Part shown: piece by piece, positions 50,447 through 60,323 of the stretch
How positions within the stretch are numbered: the first letter of the stretch is position 1
Layout of the letters: every line of letters begins with the position of its first letter
DNA from: Planctomycetota bacterium
Lineage (GTDB): Bacteria; Planctomycetota; UBA1135; UBA2386
Assembly (NCBI GenBank): GCA_020638735.1
Contig: JACKHZ010000010.1
Location: 1-64,000 of the forward strand
DNA: 64,000 bases
Reading direction: 5' to 3'
Program-made: the position numbers and the translations under genes
The notes under the pieces: generated by a model
What the model was told of the DNA's origin: nothing
The model's database searches: none
The model's input: only the letters and a program-made list of their open reading frames with translations

Positions 50447-51961
50447 TCACCGCCGCGGCCGCGAAGCCGCACCATGGCGGGCGCGTTCGCTGCCCGACAC
50501 CACGGTCCTCCCGCCGACGCCTGGCACGCCCTGCACCGCCGGAGCCGGTTGCCGACGCGGAGCGGGTGCAGGTGCAGCGGCCGGTGGACGCGCTGCCTTG
50601 GACGTCTGCTGCGTAGACGGCGCCGCGGCAGGACGGCGGCCTTCGATGGCGCGCGGCGCCGGACGCTGCTGCGCGGTCGCGGTGCGCGCACGGTCGGCGG
50701 CAGCAGCGGCGGCGGTCGACCGCGCCCTGCCGGCAGCCCCGGCGGCGGCGGCGTTGGGCTTGCCGAGCGCCGGCGCCTTGAAGTGCTCGAGCGCGGCAGG
50801 CTTGCGCAGGGCGCGCGGCGTCGGCTTCTGCGGCGCCGCCTCGGCGACCGGTGCGCCGCCGCCGCGCAGCGTCTGCTGCGGGTTGTGCAGCAGGTAGCCC
50901 AGCGCTTCGCGGCGCGTGTCGAACCACGAGCCGAGCAGGCGCGCGGTGGCGAACACCGGCAGCACGCAGAGCGGCCCGGCGAACGCGATCTGCACCCACA
51001 CGGGCCGACCGAGCGTGCCGAGCACGACCGCTGCGGCCGGCGCGAAGGCGAGCGTCGTGCACGCGGCGACGGCGAGGTAGCCGAGGCCGGCGCGCGGCAA
51101 CGCGCGCAGCAGGATGCTCGGCGCGATGGCGCGGAAGTCGCCGCGGATCGTGCGCAGCGAGAAGGCGAGCGGCGCGAACACGACGCCGAACGCCAGCCCC
51201 GCGAGCAGCACGGCGAGCGGCGCGCCGACCAGGAACAGACCGAGCGGCACGCCGGCGAACACCAACGTGATGAGGCCGGCGTCGAAGGCGAAGCGCCGCG
51301 CGTCGTGCACCAGCAGGCCGAATTCGGGCAGGTTGGGCACGTCCTGCACGCCTTCGCTGCTGGTCAGCAGGATGCTGCGGCCCATCGCGGCGACGACGGC
51401 CAGCACCGCGAGGCCCGGCAGGGCCGCGATCGCCGCCAGCAGCAGCGGTGAGCCGCCCGCGGTCAGGAAGCCGCCGACGCCGACCACCAGCGGGAACGCC
51501 AGCATCGTCGTCAGCGCCAGCCACGGCATGTGTTGATGGAGCAGGTATTGCGCCGCATCGAGCAAATGGTCGAGCACCCCTGGCGTCGCAGGAGGCTGGG
51601 CCTCGGTCGCGTTCGTCGCGGGCGCGACGTCCGGCCGGGTGCGGCCATGAGGGCCTGGACCGCCGTGCCGCGTCGGACGAGCCGCGCGAGGGTCGGAGTG
51701 ATGCGCCGGCAGCGCCTGCTCGGGCGTCGGCAGGCCGAGCGCCTTGGCCAGGCGCCGCGCGACGTACTCGCGCCGCGCTGGATCGTGCAGCTTGCGGATG
51801 CAGCGCACGGCCTCCTCGCGATGGCCGAGCTCGACGCTCACCTGGGCCAGCTCGGCCCACAGGTCGTCCGAGGCCAGCCCGCTCTCGGCGGCGCGATGAA
51901 GGGTGGCGTAGCGTTGTTGTGGCGTCACTCCGGTCGGAGTGGCATGGCTTTCCAGTTGCAC
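50447..51961 (-). CDS. Multi-pass membrane protein with TPR-like N-terminus
   Basis: 504 residues. The cytoplasmic N-terminus (1-125) contains a short helical repeat (YATLHRAAESGLASDDLWAEL, then VSVELGHREEAVRCIRKL). About six membrane spans lie at 145-345 in a layout like DUF4013-type proteins, with a LRTIRGDFRAIAPSIL amphipathic loop. The C-terminus (365-504) is disordered and rich in Ala, Pro and Arg. No function is assigned. It is divergent from the secreted protein gene. Confidence 0.65.
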   Translation of the reverse strand: MQLESHATPTGVTPQQRYATLHRAAESGLASDDLWAELAQVSVELGHREEAVRCIRKLHDPARREYVARRLAKALGLPTPEQALPAHHSDPRAARPTRHGGPGPHGRTRPDVAPATNATEAQPPATPGVLDHLLDAAQYLLHQHMPWLALTTMLAFPLVVGVGGFLTAGGSPLLLAAIAALPGLAVLAVVAAMGRSILLTSSEGVQDVPNLPEFGLLVHDARRFAFDAGLITLVFAGVPLGLFLVGAPLAVLLAGLAFGVVFAPLAFSLRTIRGDFRAIAPSILLRALPRAGLGYLAVAACTTLAFAPAAAVVLGTLGRPVWVQIAFAGPLCVLPVFATARLLGSWFDTRREALGYLLHNPQQTLRGGGAPVAEAAPQKPTPRALRKPAALEHFKAPALGKPNAAAAGAAGRARSTAAAAAADRARTATAQQRPAPRAIEGRRPAAAPSTQQTSKAARPPAAAPAPAPRRQPAPAVQGVPGVGGRTVVSGSERARHGAASRPRR

Positions 51962-52169
51962 GAAGGGCTCCTTGTTCCTGTCGTTGACCAGGACACTGCG
52001 GCATTCGTGGATCGGCTCCGGCCTGCGTCCCCTTGACGAGCTGGTCTCGCGCTGAGAACCGCGGCCGGGCGGGAATGTCGAGGATCGGGACGGTCGGCTT
52101 CAGTCGGGCGCGGCGAACGGTCGATGGCAGCGCCGGTTCCGCCCGCAACGAAGTCGCCCGGAGGACGCC

Positions 52170-53396
52170 ATGACCGATCCGCTCCCCGCCCGCCCAGTCG
52201 TCGTCAGCCGCCTGCGCCCGGACGTGCTGCTGCTGATGTTGTTGCTGCTCGCGTCGCTGTGCGCCGTGCCCCTGACCGCACAGAACGTCACGGTTCCGGC
52301 GACGTTGGACGGCATCGAGGGCGGCGGCGGTACCAGCATCCCGTTCGGCACCAGCCAGGCGTGTCGCTACCAGTGCATCTACGACGCCGAGGAGCTGCCG
52401 TGGGCAGGCCCGCGCGTCATCACCGGTGTGCGCATCCGTCCCGACCTCAACAACGGCCTCGCCGTGCCGGCGAAGGGCTTCCTGCAGGTCTCCGTCCTGA
52501 TGTCCACGTGCCCGCACGAGGCGTCCCAGGCCAGCGCCGACTTCGAAGAGAACTACGGCAGCGACGCGACGTGGGTGGTGCAGGACCGGGTCATCCAGTT
52601 GCCGGCGCAGCCAGCGGTGACGATGCCGAGCACGACGCCGCGGCCCGCCAACATCGACTTCCCGTTCGCGGCGCCGTGGGCGTATGGCCTGACGCCGGTG
52701 ACCCAGGGCATGCCGGCTGCGGACAGCCTGCTGATCGAGATCTGGATCAAGTATCAGCCGGCCGGCGTCTATCGGGTGGACAACCTCAGCAGCTGCGTCG
52801 CGCCGACCGCCGAGTTCGGCCTCGCCGACCCGCTCTGCGCCGTGCCCGGCAACCAGCCGATCGAGCTGACCGGGGACACGTCGATGCTCGCCGGCAGCAC
52901 CTACCACTGGCGGATCAGCGGCGGGCCGCCGTCGATGCCGTGGTTGCTGCTGATGAACCTGACCGACCAGGGCGGGTTGCTCGACAACCCGGCGTGGCCG
53001 TTGCCGTATGCGATGTTCGACCCGGCCAACCCGTCGCTGCCGGCGCCGGCGTTGTCGCTGGTGGGCTTCCAGCACCCGGCGCCGGACTGCTACCTCAACA
53101 TCAGCCCGGCGGCGATGCTGATCGGCACCTGCGACGCGGCGGGCCTCGGCACCATCGCCGCGGCGGTGCCGGCGGGCCGGCAGAACGTCGGCGCGATCTT
53201 CTACACGCAGGCGCTGGGGTTCTCCCCGACCTCCAACCCGATGTGGTTCATCACCTCCAAGGGCCGCAGCACGACGGTTTGCGGCCCGCTCGGGGTGTCG
53301 CGCGTCTACTCGTTCTACGACGGCACGGCGTCGCCCCTGCCGCCTGCCACGGGGACGGTGTCGGGCGGCGTCGGGCTCGTGCTCGAGATCTACTGA
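52170..53396 (+). CDS. Secreted hypothetical protein
   Basis: 408 residues with a long signal peptide (LLLMLLLLASLCAVPLTAQN) and a good Shine-Dalgarno (CGGAGG). The mature part is beta-rich, with at least eight Cys (e.g. ACRYQCIYDAEELPW, SSCVAPTAEFGLADPLC), so disulfides are likely. Similar extracellular proteins with a C-terminal GxGLVLEIY-like strand occur in Planctomycetota; this family is not assigned here. It lies alone before ispH. Confidence 0.7.
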   Translation: MTDPLPARPVVVSRLRPDVLLLMLLLLASLCAVPLTAQNVTVPATLDGIEGGGGTSIPFGTSQACRYQCIYDAEELPWAGPRVITGVRIRPDLNNGLAVPAKGFLQVSVLMSTCPHEASQASADFEENYGSDATWVVQDRVIQLPAQPAVTMPSTTPRPANIDFPFAAPWAYGLTPVTQGMPAADSLLIEIWIKYQPAGVYRVDNLSSCVAPTAEFGLADPLCAVPGNQPIELTGDTSMLAGSTYHWRISGGPPSMPWLLLMNLTDQGGLLDNPAWPLPYAMFDPANPSLPAPALSLVGFQHPAPDCYLNISPAAMLIGTCDAAGLGTIAAAVPAGRQNVGAIFYTQALGFSPTSNPMWFITSKGRSTTVCGPLGVSRVYSFYDGTASPLPPATGTVSGGVGLVLEIY

Positions 53397-53488
53397 CACC
53401 CAGGGCGACGCGACGTGGGCCGCGCGGCGGCGCCGTCTGCCGCCGCCCCTTGCCCCGGGTGGGGCCGCGGCCGAGACTGTTCGCCCCG

Positions 53489-54412
53489 ATGAACGTCCTG
53501 CTCTGCCGCCCCAGGGGCTTCTGCGCCGGTGTCGAACGCGCCATCGACACCGTCGAACGCGCGCTGGCCAAGTTCGGTCGGCCGGTCTACGTGCGGCACG
53601 AGATCGTGCACAACAAGGTCGTCGTGCAGGACCTCGAGCAGAAGGGGGCGGTGTTCGTCGAGGACCTGTCGACGGTGCCGGCCGGCAGCCACGTGATCTT
53701 CAGCGCGCACGGCGTCGCCCCCGAGGTGTTCGCGCAGGCCGATCGCCACCAGCTGCACGCGATCGACGCGACCTGCCCGCTGGTGACCAAGGTGCACGCC
53801 GAGGCCAAGCGCTTCGCCGCGCGCGACTTCACCATCCTGCTGATCGGTCACGCCGACCACGTCGAGGTCGAGGGCGTCGTCGGTGAGGCGCCGGAGCGCA
53901 CGATCGTCGTCGCCACCGCCGAGCAGGCGGAGAAGGTCGAGGTGCCGGACCCCGAGCGCATCGGCGTGTTGACGCAGACCACGCTGAGCGTCGACGAGGC
54001 GATGCGGGTGATGGCGGTGCTGAAGCGCCGCTTCCCCAAGCTGACGACGCCGCGCAAGGAGGACATCTGCTACGCGACGACCAACCGGCAGATGGCGGTC
54101 AAGAACCTGCGCGGCAAGGTCGACCTGTGGCTGGTGATCGGCGACCGGATGAGCAGCAACAGCAACCGCCTGCGCGAGCTCGGCGCGGACTCGGGCGTGC
54201 CGGCGCACCTCGTGCTCGGCGCCGACGAGCTGCGCGAGGAGTGGTTCAACGGCGTGAAGGCGGTCGGCGTCACCTCCGGCGCCAGCACGCCGGAGAGCAG
54301 CGTCAAGGCGGTCGTCGAGCGGCTGCGCGCGTTCGGCGCCGTGTCCGTCGAGGAGATCGACGGCATCCCCGAGACGATCGAGTTCAGCCTGCCGCTGGAG
54401 CTGCGCAGCTAG
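53489..54412 (+). CDS. ispH: 4-hydroxy-3-methylbut-2-enyl diphosphate reductase (IspH)
   Basis: A 307-residue [4Fe-4S] enzyme making IPP and DMAPP in the MEP pathway. The three cluster ligands are C12 (PRGFCAGVERAI), C96 (DATCPLVTKVH) and C194 (DICYATTNRQ). Catalytic His residues lie in HEIVHNKVV and HADHVEVEG. ATG 53489. It supplies isoprenoid units that the hpnCDE gene products could use downstream. Confidence 0.96.
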   Translation: MNVLLCRPRGFCAGVERAIDTVERALAKFGRPVYVRHEIVHNKVVVQDLEQKGAVFVEDLSTVPAGSHVIFSAHGVAPEVFAQADRHQLHAIDATCPLVTKVHAEAKRFAARDFTILLIGHADHVEVEGVVGEAPERTIVVATAEQAEKVEVPDPERIGVLTQTTLSVDEAMRVMAVLKRRFPKLTTPRKEDICYATTNRQMAVKNLRGKVDLWLVIGDRMSSNSNRLRELGADSGVPAHLVLGADELREEWFNGVKAVGVTSGASTPESSVKAVVERLRAFGAVSVEEIDGIPETIEFSLPLELRS

Positions 54413-54423
54413 CGCGGTGCACG

Positions 54424-56076
54424 ATGCGCGTCGCGCTGTGCCAGATCGACACGACCGTCGGTGACTTCGCCGGCAACTGCGCGCGCGTCGTGGCGTTCGC
54501 CGAACGCGCCGCCGCCGCCGGCGTCGCGCTGGCGGTGTTCCCCGAGCTGGCGATCTGTGGCTACCCGCCGGAGGACCTGCTGCTGCGCCGTTCGTTCCTC
54601 GCCGCGCACGACGTCGCGCTGGCCGCGCTGGCGAAGCAGGTGCCGCCCGGGCTCGACGTGCTGCTCGGCTGCCTCGAGGCCAACAGCGACGCCGCCGAGA
54701 CCGGCGGCCGCGCGCTGCACAACGCGGTCGCGCTGCTGCGCGGCGGCGCGGCGACGATCGTCGCGCGCAAGACGCTGCTGCCGACCTACGACGTGTTCGA
54801 CGAGAGCCGCTACTTCGAGCCGTGCTCGGCGCCCGAGCAGAACGTGCTCGAGGTCGCCGGCGTGTGCGTCGGCGTGGTCATCTGCGAGGACAGCTGGAAC
54901 GACGAGCAGTTCTTCGGCCGACGCGTCTACGCGATCGACCCGGTGGCGCGCGTGGTCGGCGCCGGCGCGCAGCTGGTCGTCAACTGCAGCGCCAGCCCGT
55001 GGGCGCTGGGGCGCCACGAGTTCCGCGCCCGCATGATCACCGCCGCCGCGCGTCGTCACGGCGTGCCGATGATCTACGTCAACCAGGTCGGCGGCGACGT
55101 CGCGCTGCAGTTCGACGGCGGTTCGTTCGCGGCCTCGGCCGACGGCGTCGCCGCGCAGCCGGTGGTGTTCGAGGAGGCGATGACGGTGGTCGACGCCGCG
55201 GCGCCGTGGCGCGAGCCGCTCGTCGAACCCGACCCGGTGGCGATGCAGCACGCGGCGATCGTGCAGGGCATCCGCGCCTACGTGCGCAAGTTCGGCTTTC
55301 GCAGCGTCGTCGTCGGGCTGTCGGGCGGCATCGACTCGGCGCTGGTGGCGGCGCTGGCCGTCGACGCGCTCGGCGCCGACAACGTCGTCGGCGTCGGCAT
55401 GCCGTCGAGCTACTCGAGCGACCACAGCCTCGAGGACGCGCGCGCGCTCGCGCAGAACCTCGGCATCACCTTCCACGTGCTGCCGATCGCGCCGCTGCAG
55501 CAAGCGTTCGACGGGGTGCTGGCGTCGGTGTTCGCCGGCACCGAGCCGGGCCTCGCCGAAGAGAACATCCAGTCGCGCACGCGCGGCGTGCTGCTGATGG
55601 CGCTCGCCAACAAGCACGGCCACCTGCTGCTGACGACCGGCAACAAGAGCGAGTGCGCGGTCGGCTATTGCACGATCTACGGCGACACCAACGGCGCGCT
55701 CGCGCCGATCGCCGACCTGTGGAAGACCGAGGTCTGGGCGATGAGTCGCTGGCTCAACCGCGACGGTGAGCGCATCCCGCAGCGCTCGATCGACAAGCCG
55801 CCGTCGGCCGAGCTGCGCCCCGATCAGCTCGACACGGACAGCTTGCCCGCCTACGAACAGCTCGACCCGGTGCTGCGGCTGCTGATCGAGCAGGAGATGC
55901 CGGTCGAACAGGTCGCGGCGAAGACCGGCATGGCGCGAGAGCTGGTCGCCGAGCTGTTCCGCAAGGTGCAGAACGCCGAGTGGAAGCGCTTCCAGTATCC
56001 GCCGACGCTGCGCGTCAGCGAGCGCTGCTGGGGCGGCCGGCGCATGCCGATCAGCCACCGATATCGCGAGAGCTGA
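54424..56076 (+). CDS. nadE: Glutamine-dependent NAD+ synthetase
   Basis: A 550-residue enzyme turning deamido-NAD+ to NAD+. The N-terminal nitrilase-type glutaminase has the triad E41, K116, C154 (CEDSWND). The C-terminal synthetase has the PP-loop SGGIDSAL (300-307) and KSECAVGYCTIYGD. Full length and intact. Starts 11 nt after ispH. Confidence 0.95.
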   Translation: MRVALCQIDTTVGDFAGNCARVVAFAERAAAAGVALAVFPELAICGYPPEDLLLRRSFLAAHDVALAALAKQVPPGLDVLLGCLEANSDAAETGGRALHNAVALLRGGAATIVARKTLLPTYDVFDESRYFEPCSAPEQNVLEVAGVCVGVVICEDSWNDEQFFGRRVYAIDPVARVVGAGAQLVVNCSASPWALGRHEFRARMITAAARRHGVPMIYVNQVGGDVALQFDGGSFAASADGVAAQPVVFEEAMTVVDAAAPWREPLVEPDPVAMQHAAIVQGIRAYVRKFGFRSVVVGLSGGIDSALVAALAVDALGADNVVGVGMPSSYSSDHSLEDARALAQNLGITFHVLPIAPLQQAFDGVLASVFAGTEPGLAEENIQSRTRGVLLMALANKHGHLLLTTGNKSECAVGYCTIYGDTNGALAPIADLWKTEVWAMSRWLNRDGERIPQRSIDKPPSAELRPDQLDTDSLPAYEQLDPVLRLLIEQEMPVEQVAAKTGMARELVAELFRKVQNAEWKRFQYPPTLRVSERCWGGRRMPISHRYRES

Positions 56077-56097
56077 GCCGGGCCGAGCGGCGTTCGC

Positions 56098-58191
56098 TCA
56101 GCCCTTCTTCTTCTTGAAGAGGTCTTCGAGCCCCTTCTTCAGCAGGTCGGTGCCCTCCTGCTGCAGCAGCTTCTGCGCGACGTCGCCGAGCTCGGGCAGC
56201 TTCAGCGACGGCGAGTCGAGCGTGCCGGTCAGCTTCGCCTTCGGCAGCGAGCCGCCGAGCGCCTTCAGCACCTTCTCGCCGTCCTTGTGCCCCTTCAGCA
56301 GCTGCGACAGGTCGATGCCGTAGTCGACCTTGCCGTCGAAGCCGACCTTGCCGGACAGCCCGACCTTCTCGCCCTTGCTCAGCCACTCGCTGGCGGTCGT
56401 CTGCACGGTGCCCTTGCGGACCTCGAACGGCGCCGAGAACGAGTCGAGCCGCAGCTTGCCGTCCTGCCCGAGCGAGTGCCCCTTGCTGAACTGGCCGAGC
56501 GGCTCGATCAGGCCCTTCAGGTCGCCGGCCGGACGGAACGTCGTGTCGAGCAGGCCGACCGAACCGTCGCCGCTCCAGCCGTCGAGCCAGCCGAGCCAGT
56601 CCTGCTGTTCGCCCTTCATCGCCGGACCCTTCAGGCTCAACGTCAGGTTCACGCCGCCGTCGACCTGGGCGTTGCTCGCGTCGAGGCCCGAGAGCAGCGG
56701 CACGGCGAAGCGCAGCAGATTGGCCGTGGCGCCGTTCAACTCGCCGCCGCGCCACTGCAGCGTCGCGGTGGTCGGCAGGCGGTCGAGGTCGGCGAGGCCG
56801 AGCTGCAGCTGCAGCGACAGCTTGCCGCCGGCGAGCTTCGACGAATCGAGCGTGCCGATCGTGCACGCCGAGTTCGACAACTTGACGTCGATGCCGATGT
56901 CGCGCAGCTCGAGCCCTTCGACGTCGAGCTTCTTCACGGCGATGTTGACGTTGGCGGCCAGCGCCGCGATCCAGCCGGCGGCGTCCTGCGGCAGCTCCTT
57001 GGTCGGCAGCTGCAGGTCGCCGGAGATGCGGCTGCCGGTCTTCTTCAGCAGCGACGGGATCGGCCCGCCGAACTCGGCGAGCGCGGCGACGTCGAGGTCG
57101 TAGCGGAACGCAGCGCGGCCGGCGCCTGGCGACGGCGCGCCCTGCAGCGTCAGGAAGCCGAGGTCGATCGCGAACGCGCTGGTGTCGGTGTCGCCGTCCG
57201 GGCCGCCGAGCGCGAGCTTCGGCGTGATCTTCCAGCGGGCGCCGCGCAGGTCCATGTCCTGCACCGCCGGACCGGCGACGTGCGCGTCGAGCACCTCGAG
57301 GTCGCCGCCGACGTCGATGCGGTCGCCGCGCGTGACCATCTCGACCGTGCCCTCGATGCGGCCGGCGAGCGCCGTCAGCTGCTCCGGCATCAGCGCGTCG
57401 ATCAGCGGTCGCCACTTCTCGAGGTCGAGACCCTTGGTGACGAGCTTGCCGGTCATCGCCTCGCCGAGGCCGTCGATCTGCGCGTCGACGCCGAGCTCGC
57501 CGGCGAGCAGGTCGGTGTGGGCGGTGACCAGGATCGGCGCCGTGCCGCCGGCGCTGTGCGCGTCCACCGTCAGCGCGCGCATCGCCTCGACGAGCAGGCC
57601 GTCGCGTCGCACCTCGACGCTGCAGTCCTTCATCACGAACGCGAACTGGGGCAGCTCCTGTGGCGCCGGCCGGGAGCCCGGCTCGGGCTTCGGCGACGAC
57701 TCGGGCGACTGCGGGTCGGATCGCTTCGGCGTCGTCTCGGGCGCCAGGTCCTGCAGGTTGGTCGAGCCGTCGGCCTTCTGCTCGACGAACACGTGCAGCC
57801 CCTCGAGGGTCACGCTGACCTGCGGGCGGTCGGAGAACAGCGAGCCGAGGCCGAAGTCGGCGACCGCGCGTTCGAGGCGGATACTCGGCCGCTCGGTCGG
57901 GTAGCCGGGCGGGTTGTCGATGACCAGCTCGCCGATCGCCAGGCCGCGGAACCAAGAGAACGAAAGCTGGCCGATGTGGCACGGCGCGCGCAGGTTCTTG
58001 GAGATCTCCTCGGCGACCCCTTCGCGGACCACGCGCAGCCCGATCGCGTAGGGTCCCAGCGCGATCGTCGACATCACCAAGAACAGCAGCACGCCGAAGA
58101 TCCAAAGCCAGCGGCGGCGACGGCGGCGGCGAGGCGGCGGTGCGACGGGGAGTTCGGGAGCGGCGGTCGGCGAGTTCGAGCTGACGTCCAT
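56098..58191 (-). CDS. AsmA-like membrane-anchored protein
   Basis: 697 residues. A single N-terminal span (about 27-51, after a poly-Arg patch) anchors a large beta-rich periplasmic body. It starts IGLRVVREGVAEEISKNLRAPC, which is AsmA-like, and ends in the AsmA-C-type segment with KGTVQTTASEWL, YGIDLSQLLKG and SLPKAKLTGTLDSPSLKL. AsmA-like proteins carry lipids between membranes. A Pro/Glu linker lies at about 155-180. Confidence 0.8.
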   Translation of the reverse strand: MDVSSNSPTAAPELPVAPPPRRRRRRRWLWIFGVLLFLVMSTIALGPYAIGLRVVREGVAEEISKNLRAPCHIGQLSFSWFRGLAIGELVIDNPPGYPTERPSIRLERAVADFGLGSLFSDRPQVSVTLEGLHVFVEQKADGSTNLQDLAPETTPKRSDPQSPESSPKPEPGSRPAPQELPQFAFVMKDCSVEVRRDGLLVEAMRALTVDAHSAGGTAPILVTAHTDLLAGELGVDAQIDGLGEAMTGKLVTKGLDLEKWRPLIDALMPEQLTALAGRIEGTVEMVTRGDRIDVGGDLEVLDAHVAGPAVQDMDLRGARWKITPKLALGGPDGDTDTSAFAIDLGFLTLQGAPSPGAGRAAFRYDLDVAALAEFGGPIPSLLKKTGSRISGDLQLPTKELPQDAAGWIAALAANVNIAVKKLDVEGLELRDIGIDVKLSNSACTIGTLDSSKLAGGKLSLQLQLGLADLDRLPTTATLQWRGGELNGATANLLRFAVPLLSGLDASNAQVDGGVNLTLSLKGPAMKGEQQDWLGWLDGWSGDGSVGLLDTTFRPAGDLKGLIEPLGQFSKGHSLGQDGKLRLDSFSAPFEVRKGTVQTTASEWLSKGEKVGLSGKVGFDGKVDYGIDLSQLLKGHKDGEKVLKALGGSLPKAKLTGTLDSPSLKLPELGDVAQKLLQQEGTDLLKKGLEDLFKKKKG

Positions 58192-58258
58192 GTGCGCCCG
58201 CCATCATGCCGAAAAACCCCCCGCGGTGACGAACCGGGATACCAGACAGCCTCTCTCC

Positions 58259-59020
58259 ATGCTCGCGCGCATCGACCTCGCGCTGGCCGACCGGCTGGTC
58301 GGCCGCGACGTCGACGGCGATCTGCTCGCCGCTGCGCAACGCGCGCTCGACGGCATGCGGCGCCCGAGCCCGACCGACGCGCAGTTCGTCGCCGCGACGC
58401 TGCGCCTGCGCGGCTTCGTCATCGACGACGACGACGCCGAGGCGGCGATCGCCGGCAGATCCGGGCGGTTGTCGCCGATCTCGCAGGAGTACCGCCTGCT
58501 GCGGGGCATGCACCAGTGCCTTCGGCTGATCCGCCAGCGCGCATCGCAGAGCATGCCGCCGGACGGCTGGTTCCTGGTCGAGCTGTTCCGCGTGATGACG
58601 GCCGAGCTGCCCAGGTTCCGCAACAACGACCTGCGCCGCAGCCCGCCGTGGGACGCGCTGCTCTACATCAACTACCCCAAGCCCGACCAGCTGCGCTTCC
58701 TGATCGATTCGTTCGACCACAAGCGCTGCTACCGCGATGCGCCGATCGTGTTCCACGGCATGCATCCGGTGCGGCAGGGCTTCCGCATGATGTGGCGCTT
58801 CGCCCGCATCGCGCCGTTCCCGGACTTCAACGCGGTGGTCGCGTGGCTCGGTCTCAACGCCTGGCTGCAGTCGCGCGGCTTCCCGCTGCTGTGTCCGGAA
58901 CGCGGCGACCAGGAGTTCCTGACCCGGCTGCTGAGCGGGCCGCCGCCGACCAAGATCGTGCAGTTCGAGGCGCGGCTTCTGGCTGCGTTCGAAGTGCTGC
59001 ACGGTCGCGACGCCGGCTGA
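58259..59020 (+). CDS. Fic-fold protein lacking the catalytic motif
   Basis: 253 residues. The helical layout matches Fic proteins: a long helix with LRGMHQCLRLIRQRASQS, a beta-flap region (WDALLYINYPKPDQLRFLID), then GMHPVRQGFRMMWRFARI, followed by a helix ending in a short Gly-Phe-Pro turn. Active Fic enzymes have HPFx[DE/D]GNGRxxR; here the motif reads HPVRQGFRMMWR, keeping H169-P170 and G174 but losing NGR. AMPylation is therefore unlikely. ATG 58259 is chosen because residues before it have no similarity. Confidence 0.6.
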   Translation: MLARIDLALADRLVGRDVDGDLLAAAQRALDGMRRPSPTDAQFVAATLRLRGFVIDDDDAEAAIAGRSGRLSPISQEYRLLRGMHQCLRLIRQRASQSMPPDGWFLVELFRVMTAELPRFRNNDLRRSPPWDALLYINYPKPDQLRFLIDSFDHKRCYRDAPIVFHGMHPVRQGFRMMWRFARIAPFPDFNAVVAWLGLNAWLQSRGFPLLCPERGDQEFLTRLLSGPPPTKIVQFEARLLAAFEVLHGRDAG

Positions 59021-59029
59021 GCGGCGGCG

Positions 59030-59440
59030 TCAGCGTTCGGCGCCGCGCCAACAACGGATGTCGTCGTCGGTGTCGAGCGAGCCGTCCGGCCCAGCGCTGA
59101 CCACCTCGAACGAATGCGGCGGCTTGCCCTCGCGCACCACGTAGTCGTTGCCCCACGGGTCGAGCGTCAGCGCTTCGATGGCGACGTGTCCACGTTCGTC
59201 GGCCGTCGTCAGCTCCGCGAGCGATGGCAGACGCCCCTCTCCCTGCCGGAACATGCGCACGGCGTCGCGAATGGTGGCAACGTCCGTCTGCGCCTTGGTC
59301 ACGCGCGCTTCGTCGGCGCGGTCGATGACGTTGGTGACGACCAGCGTCGCCAGCAGACCGAGGATCGTCACCACGACCATGATCTCGATCAGCGTGAAGC
59401 CGGCGGCGGGGGACGAACGGGCGTGACGGTGGTTCTGCAT
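59030..59440 (-). CDS. gspG: Type II secretion major pseudopilin (GspG-like)
   Basis: 136 residues. A prepilin peptidase site (G14|F15, with E19 at +5) precedes the hydrophobic helix FTLIEIMVVVTILGLLATLVV. Beyond it, a GspG-like C-terminus has LTLDPWGNDYVV and the acidic calcium loop SAGPDGSLDTDDDI. No other gsp gene is in the window. Convergent with the Fic-like gene. Confidence 0.88.
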   Translation of the reverse strand: MQNHRHARSSPAAGFTLIEIMVVVTILGLLATLVVTNVIDRADEARVTKAQTDVATIRDAVRMFRQGEGRLPSLAELTTADERGHVAIEALTLDPWGNDYVVREGKPPHSFEVVSAGPDGSLDTDDDIRCWRGAER

Positions 59441-59484
59441 CGGCGTGCTCTTGGTGAGCCGATCCGACCGTGCATGTCCCGCAG

Positions 59485-60261
59485 CTATTCCGCAGCCGTT
59501 CGCAGCGCGCGCACGATCGCCAGCGGCACCGTGCGTTGGTCGTCGAGCGTCAGCCGGTCGAAGTCGATCGCCGTCAGCACGCCGCGGTGCAGCGGGCCGG
59601 CGTCGACCTCGACGCGCTGGCCGAGCAGCCCGAGCCGCGCGCGGAACAGCGCTTCGTGCTCGTCGTGCCGCTGCGCCTCGAGCGCGTCGAGCATCGACGA
59701 CACGCGTTCTGCCAGCGCCAGCAGCACCTCGCCGCGATCGAACGTGCGGCCGGCGGCGAGCGCCAGCGACGTCGCGATCGCGTCGAGCGGCGGCGGGAAG
59801 CCGGTGCGGTTGACGTTGAGGCCGATGCCGATCCGGTAGACGTCGGGGCGGCGGCTGTCGCGATCGACGAGCACGCCGGCGAGCTTCTTCCCGTCGAGGT
59901 AGACGTCGTTGGGCCACTTGATGCGCAGCATCAGGCCGGCGAACGGTTCGGCCGCTTGCAGCACCGCCACCGGCAGCGCGGCCGGCAGCGCGGTCGGCAC
60001 CGTCAGTCGGACCGTCGCGCAAAAAGTCACCGCCAGGTCGAGGCCAGGCTCGTCGTGCCATTCGCGGTTCTGCCGGCCCCGTCCGCCGGTCTGGTGGTCG
60101 GCCCAGAATACGGCGTCGCCGGACCGGTCCCCGTCGGAGAGGCCGTCGGCAAGTTCGGCAGCCGCTAGGTCTTGTGTCGAACCGCACGACGCCACGTGGT
60201 GCAGCCGGGCGAACCGCGTGCGGCGCTTGAGCTCATTCTCGAGGGATTCGTCGTCGGTCAT
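59485..60261 (-). CDS. birA: Biotin-protein ligase BirA (catalytic domain only)
   Basis: A 258-residue enzyme joining biotin to acetyl-CoA carboxylase. GGRGRQNREW (59-68) is the biotinyl-AMP loop, and KWPNDVYLDGKKLAGVL the catalytic block. There is no N-terminal helix-turn-helix, so it is a group I ligase that does not repress transcription. ATG 60261 is chosen over a start 30 nt earlier. A C-terminal SH3-like part is present. Confidence 0.9.
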   Translation of the reverse strand: MTDDESLENELKRRTRFARLHHVASCGSTQDLAAAELADGLSDGDRSGDAVFWADHQTGGRGRQNREWHDEPGLDLAVTFCATVRLTVPTALPAALPVAVLQAAEPFAGLMLRIKWPNDVYLDGKKLAGVLVDRDSRRPDVYRIGIGLNVNRTGFPPPLDAIATSLALAAGRTFDRGEVLLALAERVSSMLDALEAQRHDEHEALFRARLGLLGQRVEVDAGPLHRGVLTAIDFDRLTLDDQRTVPLAIVRALRTAAE

Positions 60262-60323
60262 GCGCGGGTGGTGCCGAAGCGCCGACATCATCGCCGACTG
60301 AAGTTGCCGGTCCAGTTCTGCCG

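Noticed and set aside
50418..53399. A 993-codon minus-strand frame across the intergenic region near 52 kb
   Set aside because: Overlaps a better frame with clear membrane spans and, antisense, a gene with a good signal peptide and ribosome binding site.
56287..59100. Long open frames on both strands over the AsmA-like gene and Fic-like gene
   Set aside because: Repetitive Arg/Ala/Val composition; the AsmA and Fic-like frames carry the recognisable features.
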